A stretch of DNA of 64,000 bases from Kribbella jiaozuonensis (lineage in GTDB: Bacteria; Actinomycetota; Actinomycetes; Propionibacteriales; Kribbellaceae): positions 434,001-498,000 of the forward strand of contig NZ_SZPZ01000004.1 in the NCBI RefSeq assembly GCF_005233875.1. Reading direction: 5' to 3'. The position numbers were made by a program, and so were the translations under genes. The notes beneath the pieces are model-generated. The model made no database searches and was not told where the DNA came from. It was given only the letters and a program-made list of their open reading frames with translations. How positions within the stretch are numbered: the first letter of the stretch is position 1; each line of letters opens with the position of its first letter. This document shows, piece after piece, positions 27,617-34,877 of the stretch.

Positions 27617-28342
27617 TCATCTCATCTGCTGGGGTGGCGGTAGGTCCCGATCGACCCGGCGGCGGCGTGCGGTGGCGACGATGTGTAGGACGATCCCGGC
27701 GATGATCAGCAGTACGCCGACCAGGTTCACCAGACCGCCCACCGCGAAGACCAGGAAGCCGCTGAAGTCGTCCATGGTGGGCATCGAGGCGGACGAGAAG
27801 TTCATGATCTGACCGAAGTACTTGTACCAACCGACGACGGCGATGCCGAGTCCGACCACGAACACCAGCACCCCGACCCAGATCAGCCCGCGGGCCTTCG
27901 TCCTGGTCGCGGCGATCTCGCGGAAGAAGTTCTCCCGCTGCTGGATGACGTGCTGGACGTACTGGTCCCGCCCGACGTTGTTGATCGTTTGTGCCCGCTG
28001 ATCGCCGATGTCGTACCGGACCGCGGTCGGCGCTGCCTCGCCTGCGCTGTAGCGAAGTTGCAGGTCGGCCAGCCTGACCCGGTCCCCCGGGTACAGCCGG
28101 CGCGGCATCGTGACGGCTTCCCCGTTCACGAAGGTGCCGCCGGCCGAGCCGAGATCCTCGACGTAGTCCGCACCGGCCCGCTGCCACAAAGCCGCGTGCG
28201 TGCGGCTCAGGTACGGGTCCTCGAACTGCACGTCGCAGTCCGGCAGCCGGCCGACCGTCAGGCGCGCACCGGTGAGGTCGATCCGGTGCCCCTCGTGCGA
28301 TCCGGCTTCGACCACGAGGTACGGCGTACTCGATTGGACCAT
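27617..28342 (-). CDS. FHA-domain membrane protein with INNVGRDQ linker
   Basis: The 241-residue protein begins with a forkhead-associated domain (about residues 8-95: LTVGRLPDCDVQFEDPYLSR, VEDLGSAGGTFVNG), which binds phosphothreonine peptides. A linker carries DIGDQRAQTINNVGRDQYVQ (about 111-130). Two membrane segments follow (about 153-175 and 195-222), separated by a short loop, with a basic C-terminal tail. The operon runs universal stress protein, this gene, then the small protein sharing the INNVGRDQ motif, with 5- and 6-base gaps. The FHA domain should sit in the cytoplasm, where it could read a Ser/Thr kinase such as the one at 34878-36230. Confidence 0.82.
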   Translation of the reverse strand: MVQSSTPYLVVEAGSHEGHRIDLTGARLTVGRLPDCDVQFEDPYLSRTHAALWQRAGADYVEDLGSAGGTFVNGEAVTMPRRLYPGDRVRLADLQLRYSAGEAAPTAVRYDIGDQRAQTINNVGRDQYVQHVIQQRENFFREIAATRTKARGLIWVGVLVFVVGLGIAVVGWYKYFGQIMNFSSASMPTMDDFSGFLVFAVGGLVNLVGVLLIIAGIVLHIVATARRRRVDRDLPPPQQMR

Positions 28343-28347
28343 CGCGA

Positions 28348-29160
28348 TCAGCTGCGTTCGTGGACGACTGCGACCGGGGTGGTTGCGTGGTGGAGTACGC
28401 CGCGCGCGACGGAGCCGAGCATCAACGTGCGCGCTCGGTGGTGGTGGCCGCCGATCACGAGGAGCTGGGCGGCGGGCGACTCGGCGGCGTCGAGCAGGGC
28501 CTCGACGGGGTGCCCTTCGACCAGTCTCCGTTCCACGTGGACGTCGGGGTGCTTGGCCTGCCTCTCGTCGACGAGACCGTCCATCGTTTCGCCGGCATGG
28601 ACCATCCGCAACGGCGCGTGGTGCAGCTCCGCCATCTCGAACGCGAAGTCCAGCGCGGCGTCGTTCTGCTCGTGTGCGTCCACGCCCACGACAATCGGAG
28701 CCTGCGCGCGTGCTTGCCACCCGGCCGGAACGACAACAACAGGCCCCTCACCGTGGTACGCGACATATTCCGACGTCGTCCCGATCAACAACCGTGCGAA
28801 CTTGCCCGCGCCGCGCCGGCCGACCACCGTCAGCTCAACCTCTCCACTCAGCTCGGCCAGGCGCCGACTCGGAGTGCCCACAAGCACGTCGGTCCCCAGA
28901 TCCAGCTCGGGATCGGCCGCCGCGACGTACGACGAGAGCTCGTCGAGGACCCGCTGGTCGACCCCAGGGACCGGGTCCGGGATGATCACCTGCCCGTCGA
29001 TCGTCACCGGCGCCACATCCGCATGCCGCCGTCTCTCGTCCACGAGATGCACCGCCCGCAGCGGCATCCGCCGCAGCACCGCCTCCTGCAGCGCCCAGTC
29101 GACCGCCCCGGCCCGCCGCCACGCGGCATCCGCCCCCACGACAATCTCGTTCGTGACCAC
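28348..29160 (-). CDS. Universal stress protein, tandem UspA domains
   Basis: The 270-residue protein has two UspA domains: TNEIVVGADAAWRRAGAVDW onward, and from about residue 140, PIVVGVDAHEQNDAALDFAF. The second ends with the ATP-binding type loop VIGGHHHRARTLMLGSVARGV. Tandem USPs are common in actinobacteria and respond to stress, often with nucleotide binding. The GTG at 29160 is preceded by GTGGAG at six bases; a GTG at 29172 is also possible. It heads an operon with an FHA protein and a small motif-bearing protein. Confidence 0.88.
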   Translation of the reverse strand: MVTNEIVVGADAAWRRAGAVDWALQEAVLRRMPLRAVHLVDERRRHADVAPVTIDGQVIIPDPVPGVDQRVLDELSSYVAAADPELDLGTDVLVGTPSRRLAELSGEVELTVVGRRGAGKFARLLIGTTSEYVAYHGEGPVVVVPAGWQARAQAPIVVGVDAHEQNDAALDFAFEMAELHHAPLRMVHAGETMDGLVDERQAKHPDVHVERRLVEGHPVEALLDAAESPAAQLLVIGGHHHRARTLMLGSVARGVLHHATTPVAVVHERS

Positions 29161-29311
29161 GCTCAACTCCACGGCTCGTCCCGAATCCCCACCTCCCAGG
29201 ACACCCCATCAACCGGACTCGTTCCAGAGCCCGAGCTCAAACGGACGCAGAACGTCCGCAATAGCTCCTACGCTGGCCGCATCCGTAGCTCACGAAGGGA
29301 CGGACGAACCC

Positions 29312-29971
29312 ATGGCTGCCTACCGCGTGACTCATCTGGACGCGATCGAAGAATTCGACGACGCCGGCTGTCACTACCGGCCGATCCGGCACCAGCTGGG
29401 CGTCTCGGCGTTCGGTGTGACCGCCTGGACCGGTCATGCCGCGGGCGACCCGGTCATCAACGAGCACGACGAGGGCGATCCGACCGCTGACCAGGAGCTT
29501 TTCCTCGTCCTGCAGGGCCACGCCGAGTTCGAGATCGACGGCGACCAGGTTGACGCACCGACCGGAACCCTCGTCTTCGCGCCTCCCCGGACCAAGCGCA
29601 AGGCCACCGCCAAGCAGGCAGGTACGACGATCATCGCGCTGGAAGGCACACCGGGCCAGGCCTACGACGCCCGCGGCTGGGAGCTCTGGGCACCGCTCTT
29701 CCCGCTCTACGAAGCAGGCAGGTACGACGAGGTCGCCGACCGGCTCCGTACCGTGGTCGAGGAATCCCCGCAGTACCCGATGCTGTTCTTCAACCTCGCC
29801 TGCTGCGAGAGTCAGAGCGGCCGCACCGACGACGCGCTCGCCCATCTCCGCCAGGCTGTCACGATGTCGGAGGAGTTCCGCACCACCGCAACAACCGACC
29901 CCGATCTCGACCCGATCCGCAACGATCCCGCCTTCCTACAGTTGATCAAAGGAGTGGGTGGTCAAGGTTGA
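29312..29971 (+). CDS. Cupin domain fused to a TPR-like C-terminus
   Basis: The 219-residue protein starts with a single cupin domain (about residues 25-125: QELFLVLQGHAEFEIDGDQV, then PTGTLVFAPPRTKRKATA). A helical C-terminal part follows that reads as one or two TPR-like repeats (YEAGRYDEVADRLRTVVEES, MLFFNLACCESQSGRTDDAL). Whether the cupin half binds a metal is unclear, since only part of the His set is visible. Cupin-TPR proteins of unknown role occur in actinobacteria. It is divergent from the USP operon, and its 3' end overlaps the convergent phosphotransferase gene by 36 bases. Confidence 0.8.
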   Translation: MAAYRVTHLDAIEEFDDAGCHYRPIRHQLGVSAFGVTAWTGHAAGDPVINEHDEGDPTADQELFLVLQGHAEFEIDGDQVDAPTGTLVFAPPRTKRKATAKQAGTTIIALEGTPGQAYDARGWELWAPLFPLYEAGRYDEVADRLRTVVEESPQYPMLFFNLACCESQSGRTDDALAHLRQAVTMSEEFRTTATTDPDLDPIRNDPAFLQLIKGVGGQG

Positions 29972-30913
29972 GCGGGCGTTGACCGAGTCGATGGCGGCGA
30001 GGGAGACGCGGTACCAGTGGGTGCTGTGCTGGAAGATCGACTGGAAGAGGTTGCTGAGGACCGAGAAGCGGAAGTCCCACTCGCACAGGTCCCAGCTGTA
30101 GTCGTCGACTGCCAGGGCTTCCCAGTAGCGGCGGAGCAGGGGGAGGCGATCGGCTGCGGGGATCACGGCCAGGCTGTAGGCGAGGTCGTGGGGGCCTAGG
30201 CCAGGCTTGAGTTCGGACCAGTCGATCACCTTGGGCCGCGGGTCGGCTCCGGTGAAGAACACGTTGCCGAGGAAGTGGAAGTCGCCGTGGATCAGGGTGA
30301 GCGCGCGGCCGTCGCCGACCCTCCGACGGAACTGGTTCTCCCAACCGTCGACGATCTCGATGAGGGTCGAGCGATCCCCGAGTTCGGGCTCTGCATCGAA
30401 GAACAGCTTCGCTTCCGCGCGGACGGCCGCCGCGCTCCGGGTGATCACCTCACGTGGCCAGGCCTGCGCCGTACTGGTCACCGACGGCTCGAGCTCGACA
30501 GTCGGGACCTCGTTCCAGAACTCACGATGGAAAGCGGCCAGTACGTCGATCGCGCCGTGCAGCTGGGCTTCGGACACGTCCGCGCCGACGACGTGATAGC
30601 CCGAGGCGTCCAGGTCCTCGGTCAGCAGGAGGATCGAGTCGCCGTCGTCCGTAGCACCGAGCAGGCGCGGCGCCGGGTGATCCCAGCGCGGCGCAAGCTG
30701 CTCGTAGAACCGGATCTCGCGCCGAGCGGCCGCAAGCCCGTCACCTGTCGCATGCTTCGCGATGACGGTCGACGAGGAGCCGTCCGACCTACGCACCCCC
30801 ACCCGGGCGACCTCGGCCGCCGAAGCAGCGAAGGTGTCGAGCACGCGGACGTCGCTCAGCGGCACGCCCAAGGCTGCGCTGATCGCGTCGCGGGAGAACG
30901 GTGCGCCGGCCAT
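29936..30913 (-). CDS. Aminoglycoside phosphotransferase-family kinase-like protein
   Basis: The 325-residue protein has the APH/choline-kinase fold. The catalytic loop is LIHGDFHFLGNVFF and the metal-binding Asp lies in KVIDWSE. The N-terminal part contains STVIAKHATGDGLAAARREI with a conserved lysine, and the C-terminus has DLAYSLAV. Substrates of relatives include aminoglycosides, choline and other small hydroxyl compounds; none can be assigned here. The gene follows the small membrane protein gene by 5 bases and probably belongs to the MarR operon. Confidence 0.82.
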   Translation of the reverse strand: MAGAPFSRDAISAALGVPLSDVRVLDTFAASAAEVARVGVRRSDGSSSTVIAKHATGDGLAAARREIRFYEQLAPRWDHPAPRLLGATDDGDSILLLTEDLDASGYHVVGADVSEAQLHGAIDVLAAFHREFWNEVPTVELEPSVTSTAQAWPREVITRSAAAVRAEAKLFFDAEPELGDRSTLIEIVDGWENQFRRRVGDGRALTLIHGDFHFLGNVFFTGADPRPKVIDWSELKPGLGPHDLAYSLAVIPAADRLPLLRRYWEALAVDDYSWDLCEWDFRFSVLSNLFQSIFQHSTHWYRVSLAAIDSVNARSTLTTHSFDQL

Positions 30914-30918
30914 CAGCC

Positions 30919-31218
30919 TCAGAGGATATAGAAGCCGGTGACGACGGTCGGCAGGAGGCCGACGATCAGCCAGAGGGATTTCAGCGAGCGCTGGAAGATG
31001 GCGAGGATGCCGGCCGCGGTGAGGACTCCGATCACGCCGGACATCAGCCACAGGCCGACGCCTCGTCCGTACTCCTTCTCGGCGACACCGATGCTGTAGA
31101 CGGCCAGTGTGATCGCGGGGACGCTGCCGACGTGGAACAGGATGACCGAGGCGACCCAACGCTGAACGGTCTCGATCTTCATGGGTTTCGGTGTTCTGCG
31201 GCGCTTCACGTCTACCAT
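30919..31218 (-). CDS. Small membrane protein in the OhrR/MarR operon
   Basis: This protein of about 99 residues has a basic N-terminus (VDVKRRRTPKP) and about three hydrophobic segments: VASVILFHVGSVPAITLAVY, WLMSGVIGVLTAAGILAIF and LWLIVGLLPTVVTGFYIL. I recognise no family. The start may be ATG 31218 or ATG 31182; neither has a clear Shine-Dalgarno. It lies between the MarR gene (25-base gap) and the phosphotransferase gene (5-base gap). A TTAGTG half-site like those of the MarR operator occurs at 31232-31237, just upstream, so its own promoter may also be regulated. Confidence 0.68.
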   Translation of the reverse strand: MVDVKRRRTPKPMKIETVQRWVASVILFHVGSVPAITLAVYSIGVAEKEYGRGVGLWLMSGVIGVLTAAGILAIFQRSLKSLWLIVGLLPTVVTGFYIL

Positions 31219-31243
31219 CGTACACGAACGATTAGTGCACAAA

Positions 31244-31711
31244 CTATGTGGCGTTGGCCTCTTTCGCGGCCGCGATCACCTTGGTCAACTCCTGGTGGAG
31301 ATGCTGGAGCTCGGACACCTCCATGCCCAGCCGGCTGACGATCGCCGCGGGGATCTTCTCGGCCTCGTTGCGCAGCCGCCAGCCCGCCGGCGTCAGCGTG
31401 ACCGCGAGCGACCGCTCGTCGGTGCGTGCGCGCGGTCGCTCGACGTACCCGCTCGCCTCCAGCCGCTTGAGCAGCGGGGACAAGGTCGCAGGCTCCAACT
31501 GCAGCAGCTTGCTGAGCTCCTTGACCGACAGCGGAGCGTGCTGCCACAACGCCAGCATCACCAGGTACTGCGGGTGCGTCAGCCCCATCGGCTCGAGCAG
31601 CGGCCGGTACACCGCGATCACCGTGCGCGAGGCCACGGCCAGCGCGAAGCACACCTGGTTCTCCAGCTCCAGCGGATCGATATCGCCGAAGTCTTTCAAC
31701 GAGACCTCCAT
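31244..31711 (-). CDS. MarR-family regulator, OhrR-like organic peroxide sensor
   Basis: The 155-residue protein has the MarR winged helix (SVKELSKLLQLEPATLSPLLKRLEA, then a wing ARTDERSLAVTLT). Its N-terminus reads ENQVCFALAVASRTVIAVYR, then LTHPQYLVMLALW. This matches OhrR proteins, in which that single cysteine senses organic hydroperoxides. No ohr gene is next to it; the neighbours are a small membrane protein, a phosphotransferase and an alpha/beta hydrolase. A perfect palindrome (31745-31759) lies just before the start and should be its operator, giving autoregulation released by oxidation. Confidence 0.87.
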   Translation of the reverse strand: MEVSLKDFGDIDPLELENQVCFALAVASRTVIAVYRPLLEPMGLTHPQYLVMLALWQHAPLSVKELSKLLQLEPATLSPLLKRLEASGYVERPRARTDERSLAVTLTPAGWRLRNEAEKIPAAIVSRLGMEVSELQHLHQELTKVIAAAKEANAT

Positions 31712-31744
31712 CAGAACGTCGTTCCGACCAGGCTAGCGCATCAC

Positions 31745-31759
31745 CACTAACCATTAGTG
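31745..31759. promoter_or_regulatory. MarR/OhrR operator palindrome
   Basis: CACTAA-CCA-TTAGTG is a perfect 15-bp palindrome 33 bases upstream of the OhrR-like start codon. A half-site, TTAGTG (31232-31237), followed by ACTA at 31243-31246, recurs between the OhrR-like gene and the small membrane protein gene. Size and placement fit a MarR-dimer operator. Confidence 0.65.
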
Positions 31760-31770
31760 CGATAACTGTT

Positions 31771-32640
31771 CTAGACGAGCTCCGCGGCGAGATCGGCGAG
31801 CTCGCGGTCGAAGCGGGGTTGCGCCTCGACGAACGGGACATGGCCGATGCCGTCGTACCAGGACGGCCTGGCGGTCTTGCAGACGTCGAGGACGTGTTCG
31901 GCCATCGAGGGCAGCACGATGGTGTCCGAGCGGCCGTGGGTCACCAGCACCGGGACCGACAGCCTCGTCAGGACGTCGTCGCTGTCGATCTCGCGGGAGA
32001 TCAACGCGCCTCGGACCTCGGGCGGAACGACCATGTTCCAGGCCAGGGCCGCGGTCCAGTCGTCGGGATCGAGCGGCTCGGCGGTGCAGACGTCGAGGAA
32101 GTGCCGGATGGCGGCGATGTTCGTGGCGAGATCGGGCTGGCTGGCCTGCGGCGCGTTCCCGAGGAAGCCCGGTCCGATGTTGTCGAACGTCGGCGGCTTC
32201 ATCATCACCGCGGCCCCGACCAGGTTGATGGCGCCGATCCGATCCTCGCCGTACGCACGGATGTAGTCGGAGACGATGAACCCGCCGTACGACCAGGCGA
32301 CCAGCACCGGCCGGTCGAGGCCCAATTGATCGATGACGGCGGCCAGGTCGTCGGCCCACAACTGCGGGTCGCGATAGCTGTCCGCGCCCAACGGCTTCTC
32401 CGACATGCCGTGCCCGCGATTGTCGAACGCCACCAGCCGAAAGTCGTCGGCGAGCCGCCCGCCGAGCTGGCGCCCCCAGCAGACGTGGCTGGCCGACCAG
32501 CCGTGAATGAACAGAACTGGGCGGCCTGCGCGGTTACCCCACTCCCCGGCGTGCAGGCGGACACCTCCCCCGCCGCGTACGTCGTACGTCGCTGTCGGCT
32601 CCGCGAGAACCGGCTTGTCCGAAATGACCATGTGCTCCAT
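31771..32640 (-). CDS. Alpha/beta-fold hydrolase
   Basis: The 289-residue protein is a typical alpha/beta hydrolase. It has the oxyanion region LFIHGWSASH, the nucleophile elbow AWSYGG, the acid region VTHGRSDTIV and the histidine in GIGHVPFV. No signal peptide is visible. AGGAGG lies six bases before the ATG at 32640. The substrate is unknown; this part of the family includes haloperoxidase-like enzymes and esterases. It lies 59 bases upstream of the OhrR-like gene on the same strand and downstream of the hydrolase-LuxR fusion gene. Confidence 0.85.
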   Translation of the reverse strand: MEHMVISDKPVLAEPTATYDVRGGGGVRLHAGEWGNRAGRPVLFIHGWSASHVCWGRQLGGRLADDFRLVAFDNRGHGMSEKPLGADSYRDPQLWADDLAAVIDQLGLDRPVLVAWSYGGFIVSDYIRAYGEDRIGAINLVGAAVMMKPPTFDNIGPGFLGNAPQASQPDLATNIAAIRHFLDVCTAEPLDPDDWTAALAWNMVVPPEVRGALISREIDSDDVLTRLSVPVLVTHGRSDTIVLPSMAEHVLDVCKTARPSWYDGIGHVPFVEAQPRFDRELADLAAELV

Positions 32641-32755
32641 CGCATGCCTCCTGAGAACTGTGCCTATTTCGTGAAGGTAGGCGGCAGGAGGAGTTGCCGG
32701 CATCGGAGCCAGCACGCATTGCAGAGCAGGCTTTCTGGCGGTCAACACGCAGCGA

Positions 32756-33814
32756 TCAGGAACGCCGCGCCTCGGAGTATCTGGCCGCCGCAGCCGCGCG
32801 TCCCGCCTTGCCGGAGACGTTCAGCTTGGCGTACGTGTTCGTCAGGTGACGCTCCACCGTGCGGACGCTGAGGCTCAGCCGCTCGGCGATCGCCTCGTTC
32901 GTCAGTCCGGCCGAGACGAGCTCGAGGACGTCCAGCTCCCGCCGGCTGAGCTCCTCGATTCCGGGCCGGGCGGTCACGTTCTTCGTGTCCAGGAAGGCGC
33001 GCAGCTCGGAGACGAACTTGGTCCACGCGGGTTCGTCCGACAGCAGGATGTGGTTCGCCGAGTCCAGCTGGACGAGCTGCGCATCGGGTATCAAGGTGGC
33101 GAGCAACCGCCCCTCGTCCAGCGGCACGACTCGGTCGCCGGCTGCGTGTACGACGAGCGTCTTCGTCTTCACCTGCGCCGCGAGGTCGACCACGTTGAGC
33201 GGACCGCGCGCGTTGTACAGGCGGACCGCGGTCGCCGCCGAGGTCGTGTGACGCTGCAGGTCGTCGTACCAGCCCATCTGCTCGGGCGTGCCGGCCGGGA
33301 GGAACAGCATGCTGAACAGGTGCCGGAACGTGGGGTCGGGGTTGGTCCAGCCGGCGGCGATCGCGGCGACCAGCGCGTCCTGCAGTCTACGTTCCTCCGC
33401 GCCGCGAAGGTTCCGGCCGCGGGCGTAGCCGCCGTACAGGACGAGATGGGTGAGCCGCTCGGGATGACGCGCCGCGTACGCGACCGCGACGGCCACTCCG
33501 GTCGAGATCCCGAGCAGCGCGAACCGGTCGACACCCGAGGCCTCGACCACGGTCTCGAGGTCCGCGACCCAGGCCTCGAGCGAGATCTCGTCGACCTCAT
33601 GATCCGAGAGCCCGCAGCCGCGTTCGTCGTACCGGATGAGGGTGTGACCGTCCCCGAGCGCATCGAGCCAGTGCCGCCAGACCGGGCTCTCCCAGTCGAA
33701 CTCCAGATGGCTCATCCAGGTGATGACTCTGACGATCGGCGGCCCGCTCCCATGGACCGCATACGCCAGCCGCACCGCATCCGGCGCTACGCAGTACCCG
33801 ACCCGCTGCCCCAC
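32756..33814 (-). CDS. Alpha/beta hydrolase fused to a LuxR DNA-binding domain
   Basis: The protein of about 352 residues joins an alpha/beta hydrolase domain to a C-terminal LuxR helix-turn-helix. The hydrolase part has WMSHLEFDWESPVWRHWLDA, the nucleophile in GISTGVAVAVAYAARH and the His region LDSANHILLSD. The LuxR part has LSRRELDVLELVSAGLTNEA and RTVERHLTNTYAKLNVSGK. The architecture suggests a one-component regulator that binds or cleaves a small ester-like ligand. The GTG at 33814 fits the usual N-terminus (VGYCVAPDAVRLAYAVHGSG), although its Shine-Dalgarno is weak. It is divergent from a quinone reductase gene, with an inverted repeat between them. Confidence 0.85.
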   Translation of the reverse strand: MGQRVGYCVAPDAVRLAYAVHGSGPPIVRVITWMSHLEFDWESPVWRHWLDALGDGHTLIRYDERGCGLSDHEVDEISLEAWVADLETVVEASGVDRFALLGISTGVAVAVAYAARHPERLTHLVLYGGYARGRNLRGAEERRLQDALVAAIAAGWTNPDPTFRHLFSMLFLPAGTPEQMGWYDDLQRHTTSAATAVRLYNARGPLNVVDLAAQVKTKTLVVHAAGDRVVPLDEGRLLATLIPDAQLVQLDSANHILLSDEPAWTKFVSELRAFLDTKNVTARPGIEELSRRELDVLELVSAGLTNEAIAERLSLSVRTVERHLTNTYAKLNVSGKAGRAAAAARYSEARRS

Positions 33815-33858
33815 CTTCCGAGGGTAGCGAGAACTTGCTCGGCCGGCAGCGTGCAAAG

Positions 33859-33880
33859 ATGTTCGATGTCTGACGAACAT
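33859..33880. promoter_or_regulatory. Inverted-repeat operator before the quinone reductase gene
   Basis: ATGTTCG-N8-CGAACAT is a perfect 7-bp inverted repeat. It ends 15 bases before the quinone reductase ATG and 45 bases from the start of the divergent hydrolase-LuxR gene. It could be bound by that fusion regulator or by a TetR-type repressor encoded elsewhere. Confidence 0.5.
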
Positions 33881-33895
33881 TGAGAGGATCGCAGC

Positions 33896-34876
33896 ATGTA
33901 TGCCCTGACCTTCGAACAGCCGGCCCCCGACACCAGCTCCACCCGCGTCACCGAGATCGACACACCGCTGCCCGGACCGGGTGAGCTGACCATCGACGTG
34001 AAGGCCGCCGGGATCAACTTCATCGACGTGATGGCACGTCGCGGCGATCCGGCGTACGCGAGCTCCTGGCCGTTCGTCCCGGGCCTGGAGGCAGCCGGCA
34101 CGGTGCGAGAGCTCGGCGCCGGCGTCGCGGGACCAGCCGTCGGTACGCCGGTTGCCGCGTTCACCCGGTCGGGCGGGCTGGCCGACGTCGTCCGGGTCCG
34201 CGCCGAGCTGGCGGTGCCGATCCCCGACGGTGTGTCGTTCGAGCAGGCAGCCGTTGCCCCCGGCACCTTTACGACCGCGGCGCTACTGGTCCAGCAGTCC
34301 GGGCGGCTGCGCGCCGGCGACACGCTCCTCATGCAGTCCGCAGCGGGTGGCGTCGGGCAGGCGGTCGCGGCCTGGGCCCGACGCGGCGGCGCGAAGACGC
34401 TGATCGGAATCGTCGGCAGTCCCACGCGCGTGGCCGCGGCGGAGAAGGGTGGGTACGACGTCGTACTCACCCGCGGGGCTGATCTGGCCGAGCGCGTCCG
34501 CGACCTCACCGGGGGCCGCGGTGTCGACGTGATCCTCGATTCCCAGGGCACAGAGCAGGTGGAGTCCGACCTCGACATGCTCGCCGCGGGTGGTCGAGTC
34601 GTCCTCTTCGGGAACGCGGGCGGCGCACCGCTGGAGAACCTGCCACCCGGACGGCTATTCGCGGGCAATGCATCGATCGGCGGGTTCAGCATGAGCGCCA
34701 TGTCGATCCGTGCACCCGAGATCATCGGCAACGCGTTGCGCGAGGTACTCGAGCTCGTCGCCGACGGACAGCTCACGCTCGAATTCACCACGATCGACGG
34801 ACTCGCAGCGGCAGCCGACGCGCAACAAGCCCTGGCCGAAGGCCGAGGTGCCGGGAAGTACGTCGTACGCCTCTAG
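33896..34876 (+). CDS. Zinc-independent NADPH:quinone oxidoreductase (MDR family)
   Basis: The 326-residue protein has the quinone-reductase features of the MDR superfamily: VKAAGINFIDVMARRGDP, VPGLEAAGTVRELG, the nucleotide-binding SAAGGVGQAVAAWARRGGAK, and a C-terminal GAGKYVVRL. No zinc ligands are seen. It should reduce quinones or other enones with NADPH in the cytoplasm. GAGAGGA precedes the ATG. A perfect inverted repeat immediately upstream predicts tight control, perhaps by the divergent hydrolase-LuxR fusion protein. Confidence 0.87.
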   Translation: MYALTFEQPAPDTSSTRVTEIDTPLPGPGELTIDVKAAGINFIDVMARRGDPAYASSWPFVPGLEAAGTVRELGAGVAGPAVGTPVAAFTRSGGLADVVRVRAELAVPIPDGVSFEQAAVAPGTFTTAALLVQQSGRLRAGDTLLMQSAAGGVGQAVAAWARRGGAKTLIGIVGSPTRVAAAEKGGYDVVLTRGADLAERVRDLTGGRGVDVILDSQGTEQVESDLDMLAAGGRVVLFGNAGGAPLENLPPGRLFAGNASIGGFSMSAMSIRAPEIIGNALREVLELVADGQLTLEFTTIDGLAAAADAQQALAEGRGAGKYVVRL

Positions 34877-34877
34877 C

